Origin: an uncultured Desulfobacter sp. | Lineage (GTDB): Bacteria > Desulfobacterota > Desulfobacteria > Desulfobacterales > Desulfobacteraceae | Reading direction: 5' to 3' | Assembly (NCBI RefSeq): GCF_963677125.1 | Contig: NZ_OY781882.1 | Coordinates: forward strand, 3,170,501-3,234,500 | Length of the DNA stretch: 64,000 bases | Shown: positions 9,908-19,403 of the stretch, piece after piece | Layout: each line of letters starts with the position of its first letter | Position numbering within the stretch: the stretch's first letter is position 1 | Translations under genes and position numbers: made by a program | The notes under the pieces: generated by a model | What the model was told of the DNA's origin: nothing | Seen by the model: the letters and a program-made list of their open reading frames with translations, nothing else | Database searches by the model: none

Positions 9908-9910
9908 GGA

Positions 9911-11242
9911 TCACCTGATATGAATGTCTATGCGACGGTTGATGGCCCGGTTCTCTTTAGAATCGTTCGGCACGATCGGTTCGGCGTACCCCATGCCCTT
10001 GGACGTCAGGCGGTCCGCAAGCGAAGGCTGGGCATTGCGCATGATTTTTGCGGCTTGTTGGGCCCGTGCCTCGGATAACTTGTGATTATCCGGAAACCGG
10101 ATAGAAAATCGGATTCTCTGGTTGTCCGAATGCCCGAGAACATCAATCCGGGAGGTGTCATCTTTCAATTCATGCGCAAGTTTTATAAAAATGGGATAAA
10201 GCGCCTTTTTTATTTCATCTTTTCCGGATAAAAAGGCATTGGGGATACGAATAACCGGCCCGTCAAGTACACTGACCTTGTTTTCGGCGATCTCCAATGA
10301 CAGTAATTTTCTAAATCTGTCACTTTCATCAAACGCCGGCTTTTGTTCCGGTAAAAATTTTGCAGGTTCCGGTATCTTTACGGGTTTTATCTCCTTTTTA
10401 TCCGGAATCGGGGTCAAGGTTTCAGCACCAATGGCGACAATACGGTCATAAACCGTATCCGAGGCTTTTGAGATGGTAAAAAGAAAGATGCTGAAGCTTA
10501 CGAGCAGAAACAGACCGGCAACGGCTGCGACAACCCACAGGGGAACATAACGGATTAAAGGATTGCTTATCGGCCTGCCATGCCAATGAACGGACAGATT
10601 TCGATCAGGATCTCCTTCGGTCTGCTGAATCAAACGGTGGAGTTCCTCCCGCTCCTCTTCAAGCCGTCGAGATCCCTGATTTATTGTACGGTATTTTCCC
10701 TGGAAACCCAAACTCAGACACACATAGGCAAGCTTAAGCAATTCCAGCGTCCGGCTAGGCCGGCGTTTGAGTTTTTCAAGCTCATCAAAAAAAACATTAC
10801 CCATATTGATGTGTCGAAAGAAAAAAGCGGATAGATTATCATACTTCCAGTCGCTCTGATTACCCCATGGCGTATTCAATACCGCTTCATCTAACAGGGC
10901 ACATAAAAACAATTTTGAGACACGGACATCTTCTTCGGTAACGCTTTGCTCATAACAACGATGTTCAAACTGTTTAATTTCATTAAGCAAATTTTGATAC
11001 AAGCCATCAATGTTATTGTAAATAGGCAGATTTCGAATCTTTGGAATCAGGGACAACAGGGCAAATGAATTGGCGATAAAAATATTTGACTTTTCCAAAT
11101 AAACGGCCCTGATGTCCTTCTCCTGAATATCAGAGGGAGGGGATGCTTCCCGCGAAGGCTGAGGGATCTGCCTGCCGGCTGGCCTGGGTCGAACTATTGT
11201 TTTATCGTTATCGACAAAATCAAAAGGATCTGATCCACTCAT
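9911..11242 (-). CDS. tssL: T6SS membrane protein TssL (DotU) with C-terminal OmpA domain
   Basis: 443 residues. The DotU core begins around residue 45 and contains LFLCALLDEAVLNTPWG, the TssL signature. One membrane segment (about 225-250) leads to a periplasmic extension ending in an OmpA-like peptidoglycan-binding domain (DVLGHSDNQ, then LSEARAQQAAKIM and the NRAINRRIDIHI end). So this is an evolved TssL that can bind the cell wall itself rather than through TagL. It is between tssK and tssM with gaps of 3-10 nt. Confidence 0.95.
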   Translation of the reverse strand: MSGSDPFDFVDNDKTIVRPRPAGRQIPQPSREASPPSDIQEKDIRAVYLEKSNIFIANSFALLSLIPKIRNLPIYNNIDGLYQNLLNEIKQFEHRCYEQSVTEEDVRVSKLFLCALLDEAVLNTPWGNQSDWKYDNLSAFFFRHINMGNVFFDELEKLKRRPSRTLELLKLAYVCLSLGFQGKYRTINQGSRRLEEEREELHRLIQQTEGDPDRNLSVHWHGRPISNPLIRYVPLWVVAAVAGLFLLVSFSIFLFTISKASDTVYDRIVAIGAETLTPIPDKKEIKPVKIPEPAKFLPEQKPAFDESDRFRKLLSLEIAENKVSVLDGPVIRIPNAFLSGKDEIKKALYPIFIKLAHELKDDTSRIDVLGHSDNQRIRFSIRFPDNHKLSEARAQQAAKIMRNAQPSLADRLTSKGMGYAEPIVPNDSKENRAINRRIDIHIR

Positions 11243-11252
11243 AATTCAAACC

Positions 11253-12590
11253 TTACCCTTGTTTAATTGCCCAGAACTCCAGCTGAAGATCGGGGAGATT
11301 ACCGGAAATATGTATGGCAATACCGGCTGATTGCATTAATTTTTGCCATAAATCACATTGGGTATTGAGTTCAAAATAGATAAACCCGGGGTGGTATGGC
11401 AACTCCTGTGGCGCCACCGGCAGATAGTGAACGCCAATACCAGGCGTGAGGGATTTAATATATTCATTGATTGTTTCAACCGGTGCAATAATGATCTGGT
11501 TCGGCAAATCATCCCGAAGGGTCTTGTTATCCACCCGGGCTTTGACAGCCAATACGAAAATAGCGCTCTTAAGCAGGCTCACATCCGGCCTGCGGGCGGC
11601 ATATGTATTGTATTTAGGATCTGAAAGCTCTATGGGAACGGCTCTTTGTTCATACACTTTTACCAGTAACCGCCGCAGATCTTCTATGACTGGGGTGAAC
11701 GTCCCCTGAAGGTCATTATGACTGTAGGACGGATAATCTACAGGACGTTTTTTTTTAGAGAAAAAAGCGACCAATTCACCTGAAAGTTGAATGAGCAACT
11801 GATAAACTCTTTCCGGATGCAAATCCGGAAGTGTTGACAAATGTTTAAACAATACCTGATAACGATTGATCGTTTGAAGTAATAAAAAGTCGGAAATTCC
11901 GGCAACCCCACCATGGCCTTCTGCACCCATTCGAGCCGCAATTGCCTCGCCGCGAATATTCAACAGTCCCACCAGTTCCAGAATATATCCTTTAAGATTT
12001 TTTTCAGATACGCAATTGACATTCGGCGCAATAAATTTGTCGTCAATGATAATTTTTTTATCAGCGCGCGCTTCAACGATTCGTGCAACGGCCAGGCACG
12101 TATAACCTGAGCGTTCATCCCTTTCCATGAGAAGGCGTGTTTTCAGCCCGCCGGTATATATACAAACGGTGCCGTCACCACCGATTGTAATATTGTTTTT
12201 CACATCCCGTTCGCTGATCCTGTAACGGGCAAGGCTCTCCTGGTTATCATCGCTGTCTGTTTCTACTGCATCCGGCCGTCGCACAGGCAACGAAAGATAT
12301 ACGATTTCGTTACCCGTATCATCGGGGACATCCAGCGGCAGGGGTAACTGGTCATCTCCGGGAAAATCAAAGGGCGTACCGTCCTGGAAAATACCTGAAC
12401 ATTGTTTAAGAGCAAATTTGCCGATCCCGAGAAGCTCCGTGTCAATAACCAGATTGTGAAAGCCCCAGTTAAACGGCTGTATGCCCAGGGAGCGGGCATT
12501 GATCAAATTTTCAAAAAAACGGTCATGTTGCTGAAAATGCTGAGCGGATAAGGGCATGCCCTCCAGCCATATAACCTTACTATTATTCAT
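11253..12590 (-). CDS. tssK: T6SS baseplate protein TssK
   Basis: 445 residues. VIWLEGMPLSAQHFQQHDRFFE at the start is the TssK signature, followed by WGFHNLVIDTELLGIGKF and a C-terminal YLPVAPQELPYHPGFIYFELN. TssK trimers connect the baseplate wedge to the TssM/TssL membrane complex. It lies between tagH and tssL with 10-37 nt spacing. Nothing unusual seen. Confidence 0.95.
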   Translation of the reverse strand: MNNSKVIWLEGMPLSAQHFQQHDRFFENLINARSLGIQPFNWGFHNLVIDTELLGIGKFALKQCSGIFQDGTPFDFPGDDQLPLPLDVPDDTGNEIVYLSLPVRRPDAVETDSDDNQESLARYRISERDVKNNITIGGDGTVCIYTGGLKTRLLMERDERSGYTCLAVARIVEARADKKIIIDDKFIAPNVNCVSEKNLKGYILELVGLLNIRGEAIAARMGAEGHGGVAGISDFLLLQTINRYQVLFKHLSTLPDLHPERVYQLLIQLSGELVAFFSKKKRPVDYPSYSHNDLQGTFTPVIEDLRRLLVKVYEQRAVPIELSDPKYNTYAARRPDVSLLKSAIFVLAVKARVDNKTLRDDLPNQIIIAPVETINEYIKSLTPGIGVHYLPVAPQELPYHPGFIYFELNTQCDLWQKLMQSAGIAIHISGNLPDLQLEFWAIKQG

Positions 12591-12627
12591 AATTGTCTGA
12601 TTTTCCTATCCTGTTTAAAACGGCAAT

Positions 12628-14115
12628 TCAGCTTTTCATTTCAACATCCTCTATCCTCGACACCAACTCTTTATAGGCTTTGGCGAATTCATGATCAAAA
12701 AATTTTTTCGGCGTCTCTTTTACAATGTCATTATAGGCATTCTTATAAGCCTCCCAGCAATATTTGTTTTTCATGACATGTTTTTTTTCATATTGTTTTT
12801 CAAAATTTTGAGGGTCCAGGTGGTTGAGTAACTTCTGCAGGGTTGCCTGTACGCCTGCGTTCACAGCCAACTGATGTTTTTTTACATCTTCATAACCTTC
12901 ACGGACGGCAGAAACGGCATCCATAAAACCCGTTCTTTTATCTAACAACATGAGCTTGAGAGCATCCTCTACAGTTGGAGAAAATTTAAGCGGATTATTT
13001 CTTTTTATTTCAATCATTGTCTTCGTAATCCCGGTAATTTGACCTTTACTCTCAGCGCGCGCCCATAATACGGCCCTCAGTCCATCTGCAAGTTCTTTCA
13101 AAACGGTTCCGACTGTCTGCATGAATTCGGGAATCTCTTCGGGAAGAACCCCTTTTTCATCCTTTATCCCCAGGGCTTCAAGAAAAATTGCAATCAGCTC
13201 ATTCCCTTCTTCTGCCATATCAGACGAAGGGATGCTATCCTTTTCAGTATCGTCACTTTTTGAGAACTCAGTCTCTTGTCGCGGTGTTTCAATACTTTTT
13301 GGACGTATATTCCCAACTTCTTTCAATTTTTCTTGGGATGGCGTCGAAACGTCTGGAATTGCACCGGCATCATCTGTTTGGAGGTCCTTTTCCAACAAAT
13401 CAAAACCATCGTCAAATTGGGATTGCGAAAATAGTGAAGCCGTAGTCGTTGTCAACGTAGAAGTTTCACTCCGGCTATCGGACAAAATAGGTTCATCCAA
13501 GGAAGCCAGCAGGTTTTCCGGGTTGAAATTATCGGGGGGAGTTAATGGAAAAGGGTCACGTGGTTCAGGATGTTGCTCTTCAGGCACATCTGCGGCAATC
13601 GAAGGGGGATCATAATGCCCGGCAGTGGTTATGCCGGAATCAAAAACACCGGGAGGTTTTATTTCATTGTCCTGATCGGGAGGAGAAGAAAAAGGGGAAG
13701 AACTTGGGGATTGCTCATTCTCATGGTCTTCTGCAGCACCGTTATCCTGCGTAAAAAACGTAATAGAATTCGGCGCATGGGGAGAATGATCAGAAACATC
13801 AGATATGCTGACTTCTAATACATAATTACCAATTTCAAGCTTATCACCATTTTTCAGAGAATGGCTGCTGTTTCGTAATTCATGCCCTGTATCTAAAAAA
13901 AAGGAGCCGTTTGTGCTGTGGTCTTCTATATAGTAAGAATTATCGTCAAAAACAATACTGGCATGTTTGGACGAAACAATAAAATCAGGATCCGTCAAAT
14001 GAAGATCATTGTCCGGTGAACGGCCGATTGTTCCACTTTTTTTATCAAAAAAAACGGATAATTCTCTCTGTGGCGGACGTCCTTTGTAAGTTAAAACTTT
14101 AATCCTGAGTTGCAT
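12628..14115 (-). CDS. tagH: FHA-domain T6SS scaffold TagH (Fha)
   Basis: 495 residues from ATG 14115, which has GAGG upstream; the longer in-frame opening lacks a ribosome site. The N-terminal forkhead-associated domain is clear (GTIGRSPDNDLHL, SSKHASIVFDD, DHSTNGSFF). The middle (about 120-310) is low-complexity, Ser/Thr/Pro/Asp-rich. The C-terminus (about 320-495) is the helical TagH/ImpI domain with ALKLMLLDKRTGFMDAV. FHA domains bind phosphothreonine, so it is the likely target of the kinase at 17789 and phosphatase at 19404. The disordered middle offers many possible phosphosites. Confidence 0.92.
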   Translation of the reverse strand: MQLRIKVLTYKGRPPQRELSVFFDKKSGTIGRSPDNDLHLTDPDFIVSSKHASIVFDDNSYYIEDHSTNGSFFLDTGHELRNSSHSLKNGDKLEIGNYVLEVSISDVSDHSPHAPNSITFFTQDNGAAEDHENEQSPSSSPFSSPPDQDNEIKPPGVFDSGITTAGHYDPPSIAADVPEEQHPEPRDPFPLTPPDNFNPENLLASLDEPILSDSRSETSTLTTTTASLFSQSQFDDGFDLLEKDLQTDDAGAIPDVSTPSQEKLKEVGNIRPKSIETPRQETEFSKSDDTEKDSIPSSDMAEEGNELIAIFLEALGIKDEKGVLPEEIPEFMQTVGTVLKELADGLRAVLWARAESKGQITGITKTMIEIKRNNPLKFSPTVEDALKLMLLDKRTGFMDAVSAVREGYEDVKKHQLAVNAGVQATLQKLLNHLDPQNFEKQYEKKHVMKNKYCWEAYKNAYNDIVKETPKKFFDHEFAKAYKELVSRIEDVEMKS

Positions 14116-14190
14116 ATTTTGGCCTCTAATATTTCTGCCAATTTCATAAAATGCCCATATACACCGACCCAAAAAAATTCAAGGCTTATC

Positions 14191-15528
14191 TCATTTGGTA
14201 TTACTCTGCTTAATACTTTCCAGCCTTTCATAAAGGGTCCGGGCTTTTTTCAGGTTGGACTGGACATCTTTATAACCTGGATCAACCTCTTCAACTTGCT
14301 CCCATTCGCTTATAGCCCGTTTAAGCTGCTCTTTGCCGAAATAATGGATGCCAAGATTGTAATGCTTCTCTTTATAGGTATCTTCACAGGTTTTAATGTA
14401 GGTACGACATTGATTACAAGCGTCGTCATTATACTGCATCGCCAATGAAAAGCTATGCCTGGCGTCAAGATAGTGTTCTTTCTTAAATTGAATCAGTCCC
14501 TGCTGGAAATAGCTTTCAAACAGATTGGTATTAATCTGAGCGTTGTCCGGATCCTCAGCTTGTGCTTTTTTAAAAAGCGGGATGGCCCGGCCATATTTTT
14601 TCTGTTGGAAAAGGATCATGGCCTGGTCATAGTCCGTAGGGGTTTTAACCTGCGGAACCGGTGTACTTTCTTCAACATCAGCAGGGGCAGGCTCCGTCTC
14701 CTTCGGGGGTTCTGGAATTTCAGTGACATCAGAGGGTTCGGTGACATCAGGCTGTTCAGGTACCTGGGTTTTCTCCGGTACTTCAGGCTGGTCAGGTTCC
14801 TGGGGCAGCGCCTCCGGTTCTGCCGGAATTACCGGTTCTGCCGGAACCACAACTTCGGGTTTTGACGGAGCGGTTTGTTGCTCACGCTTTTCCTGCCGCT
14901 CTTTCATATATGCATTATATCTCTTTTGGAGATCTTCAACGGTCAATCCGCTCAGGACCGGAATTTTAAGTTTATCCCCGGCACGAACCCGGGTGACATC
15001 CGCCATATTGTTAAATTTACCGATAATGGGATAATATTTCAGATCTCCGTAATAGATTAAACTCAACTTTGAAACACTTTGCCCGTCAAGCAGTGTATGT
15101 AGAATATAATCTTTTGAGTTCAGGGAGACACCGCCGGGACTTAATTTCTCTTTGGCCGGGGTATACTCCGGCCAGTTTTGAAGTGCACTTAAATATTGTC
15201 TTCTTGCCGCATCGTATCGCCCCTGTTCATCAAGGACCAGCCCTTTTTCATAGTGTTGCCGTGCTATTTCATACAGCGCCGCTTCCACCTTTTTTTTATG
15301 TGCTATGGCAGAGGGATTATCCGCGTCAACCGTCAAAGCCAGCTCATACTGCTCCAAGGCACTTTGAAGCCGGCCCTGACTTTCATATGACTCACCGGTC
15401 TGGATATACTTTTCGCCCAGGTTGGGTTCTTCGATTTTTTTTGGCGCCTGCTTGGATACGCAGCTTGCCAAAAGACACAGTGACAGCAGTATTACAAATA
15501 GATTGTTTTTTGTTTTCATTGTATTCAC
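14191..15528 (-). CDS. LysM and TPR lipoprotein in the T6SS operon
   Basis: 445 residues. A lipoprotein signal ends at a lipobox LLASC near residue 23. TPR repeats (about 35-130) are followed by a LysM-like segment (YILHTLLDGQSVSKLSLIYYG, KFNNMADVTRVRAGDKLKIP). Then comes a long Pro/Glu-rich linker with repeating PEVPEKTQVPEQPDVTE-type units (about 215-300) and more TPRs (about 310-440). LysM binds peptidoglycan. It is the only obvious outer-membrane lipoprotein candidate here besides the deacetylase. TssJ is not seen, so it could anchor the membrane complex; that is inference. GTG 15528 overlaps the upstream stop (GTGA). Confidence 0.85.
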   Translation of the reverse strand: MNTMKTKNNLFVILLSLCLLASCVSKQAPKKIEEPNLGEKYIQTGESYESQGRLQSALEQYELALTVDADNPSAIAHKKKVEAALYEIARQHYEKGLVLDEQGRYDAARRQYLSALQNWPEYTPAKEKLSPGGVSLNSKDYILHTLLDGQSVSKLSLIYYGDLKYYPIIGKFNNMADVTRVRAGDKLKIPVLSGLTVEDLQKRYNAYMKERQEKREQQTAPSKPEVVVPAEPVIPAEPEALPQEPDQPEVPEKTQVPEQPDVTEPSDVTEIPEPPKETEPAPADVEESTPVPQVKTPTDYDQAMILFQQKKYGRAIPLFKKAQAEDPDNAQINTNLFESYFQQGLIQFKKEHYLDARHSFSLAMQYNDDACNQCRTYIKTCEDTYKEKHYNLGIHYFGKEQLKRAISEWEQVEEVDPGYKDVQSNLKKARTLYERLESIKQSNTK

Positions 15529-16538
15529 TTTAAAGACAATTTCGTAAATGTATGTAATCTGGTTTTAAACGTCTTAATATCTTTTTTTAATATCATATCC
15601 CTTTTCAATGCAAGGGGATTTGAAAAAAACGGGTTGCTTCCCCGCTCCACGGAAACGGCCATTTCATAGCCGGCCTTTCGGGAAAGCGCCATCACATGTT
15701 TATTAAAGCGCCCATAAGGAAAGGAAAAAATAGTGGTGTTCTGGTTTAATTTACGATCTAAGGTCTGCTTTGAAACGACAATCTCCTTGTAAAGCCGTTC
15801 TCTATATGCATCATTGGTTTCGTCTTCCAGCTTGCGACTTAAATCACTATGGGAGGTCGAATGGGACCCAATATAAAACCCATTGGCTTTGAGCAGACGA
15901 AGATCCTGCCATGTCAGGGCCTTACCAGACACCCCGATATAGTCCGTATAAACAAAAAAAACAGCGGAGAACCCAAATTCCGAAAGTATGGGGGCGGCTG
16001 TTTTTAATCCTGATTTAAACCCATCGTCAATGGTTATCATAACCGCTTTTTTAGGAATTTGCCGCCGATATTTTAAAAAATCCAAGAGCATATCAGGAGA
16101 AATTGTCCTAAAACCATTATCCTTAAGAAAAGTCAGATGCGCTCTAAAAATATCGGGAGATGTATTTAAGGGCGATGGATTATTCGGGAGAAATTTGTGG
16201 TAACACAGAATGGGAACCGTCTGGTATCCGTTGACAAACACACCGCCTTTATTTTTCTCTTTCAGGGGGATCGTAATAAAATCGTCGTTGCCTGGGCTGT
16301 CCGGATTATGGGCATCCTCTATGCGCCAAATATCCCGCTCACTGCCATAATACTGCCTGGCCAAATTTTCTATAGCAACACCCCGGTCCCTGGGATATAA
16401 TACATATGTTTTTGATTGGTACACCAAAGGGGCTGAATCTTGAACAGGTTGGGGGGCTACCCCGCAAGATGACAAAACTATTAGACCCATAAGAACCGGT
16501 AAAACGAATATAAGACCATTTATCTTTAAGTGTATCAA
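15525..16538 (-). CDS. Polysaccharide deacetylase lipoprotein, first gene of the T6SS operon
   Basis: 337 residues with a lipobox LSSC near residue 25. A short LysM-like region follows (YVLYPRDRGVAIENLARQYYG), then a NodB-type deacetylase domain with VPILCYHKF, the metal motif TIDDGF, HSTSHSDLS and FSFPYGR. NodB enzymes remove acetyl groups from N-acetylglucosamine polymers. Here peptidoglycan is a plausible substrate, perhaps to open the wall for the secretion apparatus. The start is TTG 16538, with AGGGGCGA upstream, and is less certain. It overlaps the next gene by 4 nt, so it is cotranslated with the T6SS operon. Confidence 0.85.
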   Translation of the reverse strand: MIHLKINGLIFVLPVLMGLIVLSSCGVAPQPVQDSAPLVYQSKTYVLYPRDRGVAIENLARQYYGSERDIWRIEDAHNPDSPGNDDFITIPLKEKNKGGVFVNGYQTVPILCYHKFLPNNPSPLNTSPDIFRAHLTFLKDNGFRTISPDMLLDFLKYRRQIPKKAVMITIDDGFKSGLKTAAPILSEFGFSAVFFVYTDYIGVSGKALTWQDLRLLKANGFYIGSHSTSHSDLSRKLEDETNDAYRERLYKEIVVSKQTLDRKLNQNTTIFSFPYGRFNKHVMALSRKAGYEMAVSVERGSNPFFSNPLALKRDMILKKDIKTFKTRLHTFTKLSLK

Positions 16539-16830
16539 AATCGCCCCTGTTTTTACAAAATGAATACGATTTTTTCGTCATCTATTATTACCCTAATTTT
16601 AACGCGTGTTCAAATCAATTAAAAAATTTGTAATCATATAAAACATATTAGGATCGTTATATGCGTTCTTAAGTAATTTCGTAACTTGACAGTCCTTCTT
16701 TTTTTATTGTAGTAGTTCAGCTAAAGTATTGCTTGCGCAAACAATGTGATTTTCTGGAAGAGATAATATTTTCCCAAGCTTTTTATTCTAAAAAATTCAA
16801 TTTCCGGAAAATAATCAAAGAAAGGGGTCT
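16539..16830. other. Divergent intergenic region, T6SS operon and kinase operon
   Basis: 292 nt of AT-rich DNA between the divergent starts at 16538 (minus) and 16831 (plus). It should hold both promoters. A TTGACA at about 16686 is present, but no convincing -10 at the right spacing follows it. A GG-N10-GC arrangement near 16651 does not match sigma-54 elements well. AGAAAGGGG-type sequence precedes the 16831 start. No convincing operator was recognised. Confidence 0.4.
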
Positions 16831-17676
16831 ATGGAAACATACGAAAAAAATAGGTTTACCCTTAAAAAATTCTTAATCAGCATATCCATCTGGTTTTTTG
16901 TCTGCCTGCTCATGAACCTTATCGGACATGCCGTGGAACATCACAACAACAATAAACTTGTAAAATCCGGCATTGCTATATCCAAAGACATTACCAGCCA
17001 ATCCGGACTGCCTTTGCTTGAAAGGAAATTTGACCATCTAAGTGATCTTATTGAACAGACAACCCAAAAACCGGGTGTTGTTTTTGCCTCTATTATAGAC
17101 CACAAAAACAAAATCATTGCATATTCCGACCAGAACCAATTTTTTACGTTGAACAAAAAACATGCGCGACAGGAAGGTGGTATTAAATACTGGCGTGTAA
17201 TAAGCCTTGAGACCCATAATGTTATGAATTTTCTAACCCCCATCACCTTTTCGGACACAAGGGTTGGCGAAGTATTCATCTCCCTTGCCACACAAAATTT
17301 TGACCGGTTTTACGGAATTGTTACGCTTTTGGCGGTATTAAGTTTTCTGTGCATTCTTTTATTGTTTGGGACGTCCAATTACAAAAATATATTGGTATGG
17401 ATTCGAAAAAAAGAGATGCCAACGGCCACCACACCCGACAAAGCCGATGCTGCGCCCCTGTTTACCTGTCCCCTTTGCTGTACACCAACTCATTTTTCAA
17501 ACCAGACCTGTGATGACGCCCCCATTGAATCGACCCCTGTTCTTACCCGCTATGGTGAACCTGAAAAAAGCATTATATTATACGATCTGGATAAATTTGA
17601 AGAGTTAGACTGGATTAAACAACGCATCATTGCCAAATGTGCTAAAATAATTTCTGTAATTTCTGATCAACATTGA
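16831..17676 (+). CDS. Membrane sensor-like protein, paralogous to the sensor part of the adjacent kinase
   Basis: 281 residues. Membrane segments at about 14-32 and 163-181 flank a periplasmic domain containing VVFASIIDHKNKIIAYSDQN and RVGEVFISL. The adjacent kinase has FTAILDHDDKIIAHSDPN and PIGEIHFGL at the same places, so the two share a small sensor fold. Instead of a kinase this protein has a cytoplasmic tail with cysteines at 213, 216, 217 and 227 (CPLCC...C), possibly a metal-binding or redox site. No known family is assigned. It leads the kinase/phosphatase operon, suggesting a partner or regulator of the kinase. Confidence 0.75.
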   Translation: METYEKNRFTLKKFLISISIWFFVCLLMNLIGHAVEHHNNNKLVKSGIAISKDITSQSGLPLLERKFDHLSDLIEQTTQKPGVVFASIIDHKNKIIAYSDQNQFFTLNKKHARQEGGIKYWRVISLETHNVMNFLTPITFSDTRVGEVFISLATQNFDRFYGIVTLLAVLSFLCILLLFGTSNYKNILVWIRKKEMPTATTPDKADAAPLFTCPLCCTPTHFSNQTCDDAPIESTPVLTRYGEPEKSIILYDLDKFEELDWIKQRIIAKCAKIISVISDQH

Positions 17677-17788
17677 CAACCCTAAACGGCCCGGATTTTT
17701 ATATCAATGGGGCGTGTATTAAAAGGAAAGAATCCGTTCCATAACTCGACTCTTTTGCATAACACGATGTAATAACCGGAGAATCCAT

Positions 17789-19402
17789 ATGCAGTCCAAC
17801 ACAAACAAAAAAGCGACATCCGGCAGCCTATCCTTAGAGCTTGAATCAAGCGTTCATTCAAGTCTAATGAGAGCTGCCAGGGGAAATCAATTCTTAAACC
17901 GTAACCGCTCCCCCCTAATTATATATGCCGTTATTTTTTTCGGTATTGCTATCTTATGTCATGTCTTGTTCAAAAACGCCCAGAATGAAAGCCGCCGGGA
18001 ATTTTATGATTCAGGGGCACTGTCTGCAGAAACAATAGCTGAAAAAGTGACGGCACCGTTACTGGAGAAAGATGTGCTTACCCTGAATGTGGCTGTGGGG
18101 GAACTGGAAAAAAAGTATCATCCGATTTTTACGGCTATCCTTGACCATGACGATAAAATCATTGCCCACAGCGACCCGAATGAAATCGGCAAGGCATATA
18201 CGGCACCTGCAAATAAAATAGAGATCCGTACAGACAAAACCGTAACCATTGAACGCATGACCATAAAAGACAAAAGCCTTATCTGTTTTTCTAAAGTACT
18301 TGTCTTTTCAAATGTGCCCATCGGAGAGATACATTTTGGTCTTGATGCAGCCCCCCTGGATCAAGAAATTGCCGGATATGGGAGGCGTATATTCATTATC
18401 TGGGGGGTATGTGCCGTCTGTTTTATTGCGGCAATTTTTCTTACGGATATATACCTTAAAAACAAACAGCAAAAAATCCTTGAAGAAATTGAGAAAACGC
18501 GGAAAGTCGGACCGTATTTGCTCACCAAAAAAATTGCCCAAGGCGGTATGGCCGAGCTTTATCTTGCTGAATATATGAGAGAGGACGGATTCAGGCGGAC
18601 CGTAGCCGTAAAAAAAATTTTACCCCATTTGATAGAAAACCAGGATTTTGTGGATATGTTCATCCGGGAGGCCCGGTTAGCCGCAATTCTCCAGCATCCC
18701 AATATCGTCCAGATCTATGATTTGATTAAACTGCACAACGCCCATTTCATGGCCATGGAATATGTCCCCGGAAAAAATCTTGCCGAAGTACTCGCCTATG
18801 AGAAAAAAGGACTGGCAGTGGGCATGGCCACATTCATCATTCAAAAAATTAGTCTTGGGCTCTATTATTCGCACACAAGAACCAGTGATGATACCGGAGA
18901 ACCTTTAAATATTGTCCACAGAGATGTCAGTACCCAAAATATGCTGATCTCATTTAAAGGGGAAGTCAAAATAAGTGATTTCGGTATTTCCAAGGCCCGA
19001 TCTGAGCCCAGCCTCACCCGGGCAGGTGTGATAAAGGGGAAATTATCGTACCTTGCACCTGAACAGGCCTTGGGAAAAGGCGCAGACCATCAGTCCGACC
19101 TCTATGCGCTTGGGATTATTTTTTACGAAATTTTGTCAGGAAAACGCCTGTACAAATTTGAAAATGAACTTGAGGCATTGAGTACGCTGCCGACAATGGA
19201 TGTTCCTCCCATTAACTCGATTCGAACAGACATTCCCGATGAACTCAACCAAATAGTCATGAAATGCCTGGAAAAAGATCCCAAAAACCGGTACGACTCC
19301 GGCAAAATGATTTACGAAGACCTGGCACAATTCAGAAAAAACCAAAACATTTCGTTTGATGAAACCAACCTGATTGATTTCATGACAAAGAGATTTAAAT
19401 AA
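17789..19402 (+). CDS. Transmembrane Ser/Thr protein kinase (PpkA-like role in T6SS control)
   Basis: 537 residues. Membrane segments at about 42-60 and 201-220 enclose a small periplasmic sensor. The cytoplasmic kinase domain (about 243-510) is complete: glycine loop IAQGGMAELYLAEY, Lys275 in VAVKK, catalytic IVHRDVSTQN (Asp379), DFG near 397 and YLAPEQ. It probably phosphorylates threonines in TagH in response to an envelope signal. The architecture is opposite to P. aeruginosa PpkA, where the kinase is N-terminal and the periplasmic part C-terminal. GGAG precedes the ATG. The phosphatase follows after 1 nt. Confidence 0.9.
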   Translation: MQSNTNKKATSGSLSLELESSVHSSLMRAARGNQFLNRNRSPLIIYAVIFFGIAILCHVLFKNAQNESRREFYDSGALSAETIAEKVTAPLLEKDVLTLNVAVGELEKKYHPIFTAILDHDDKIIAHSDPNEIGKAYTAPANKIEIRTDKTVTIERMTIKDKSLICFSKVLVFSNVPIGEIHFGLDAAPLDQEIAGYGRRIFIIWGVCAVCFIAAIFLTDIYLKNKQQKILEEIEKTRKVGPYLLTKKIAQGGMAELYLAEYMREDGFRRTVAVKKILPHLIENQDFVDMFIREARLAAILQHPNIVQIYDLIKLHNAHFMAMEYVPGKNLAEVLAYEKKGLAVGMATFIIQKISLGLYYSHTRTSDDTGEPLNIVHRDVSTQNMLISFKGEVKISDFGISKARSEPSLTRAGVIKGKLSYLAPEQALGKGADHQSDLYALGIIFYEILSGKRLYKFENELEALSTLPTMDVPPINSIRTDIPDELNQIVMKCLEKDPKNRYDSGKMIYEDLAQFRKNQNISFDETNLIDFMTKRFK

Positions 19403-19403
19403 A

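Noticed and set aside
12628..16538. Plus-strand ORFs opposite the FHA and LysM genes
   Set aside because: They mirror low-complexity Pro/Glu/Ser repeats of the real genes and have no ribosome sites.
16645..16665. Sigma-54 promoter candidate before the kinase operon
   Set aside because: GG and GC have the right spacing, but the surrounding bases do not match the -24 or -12 consensus.
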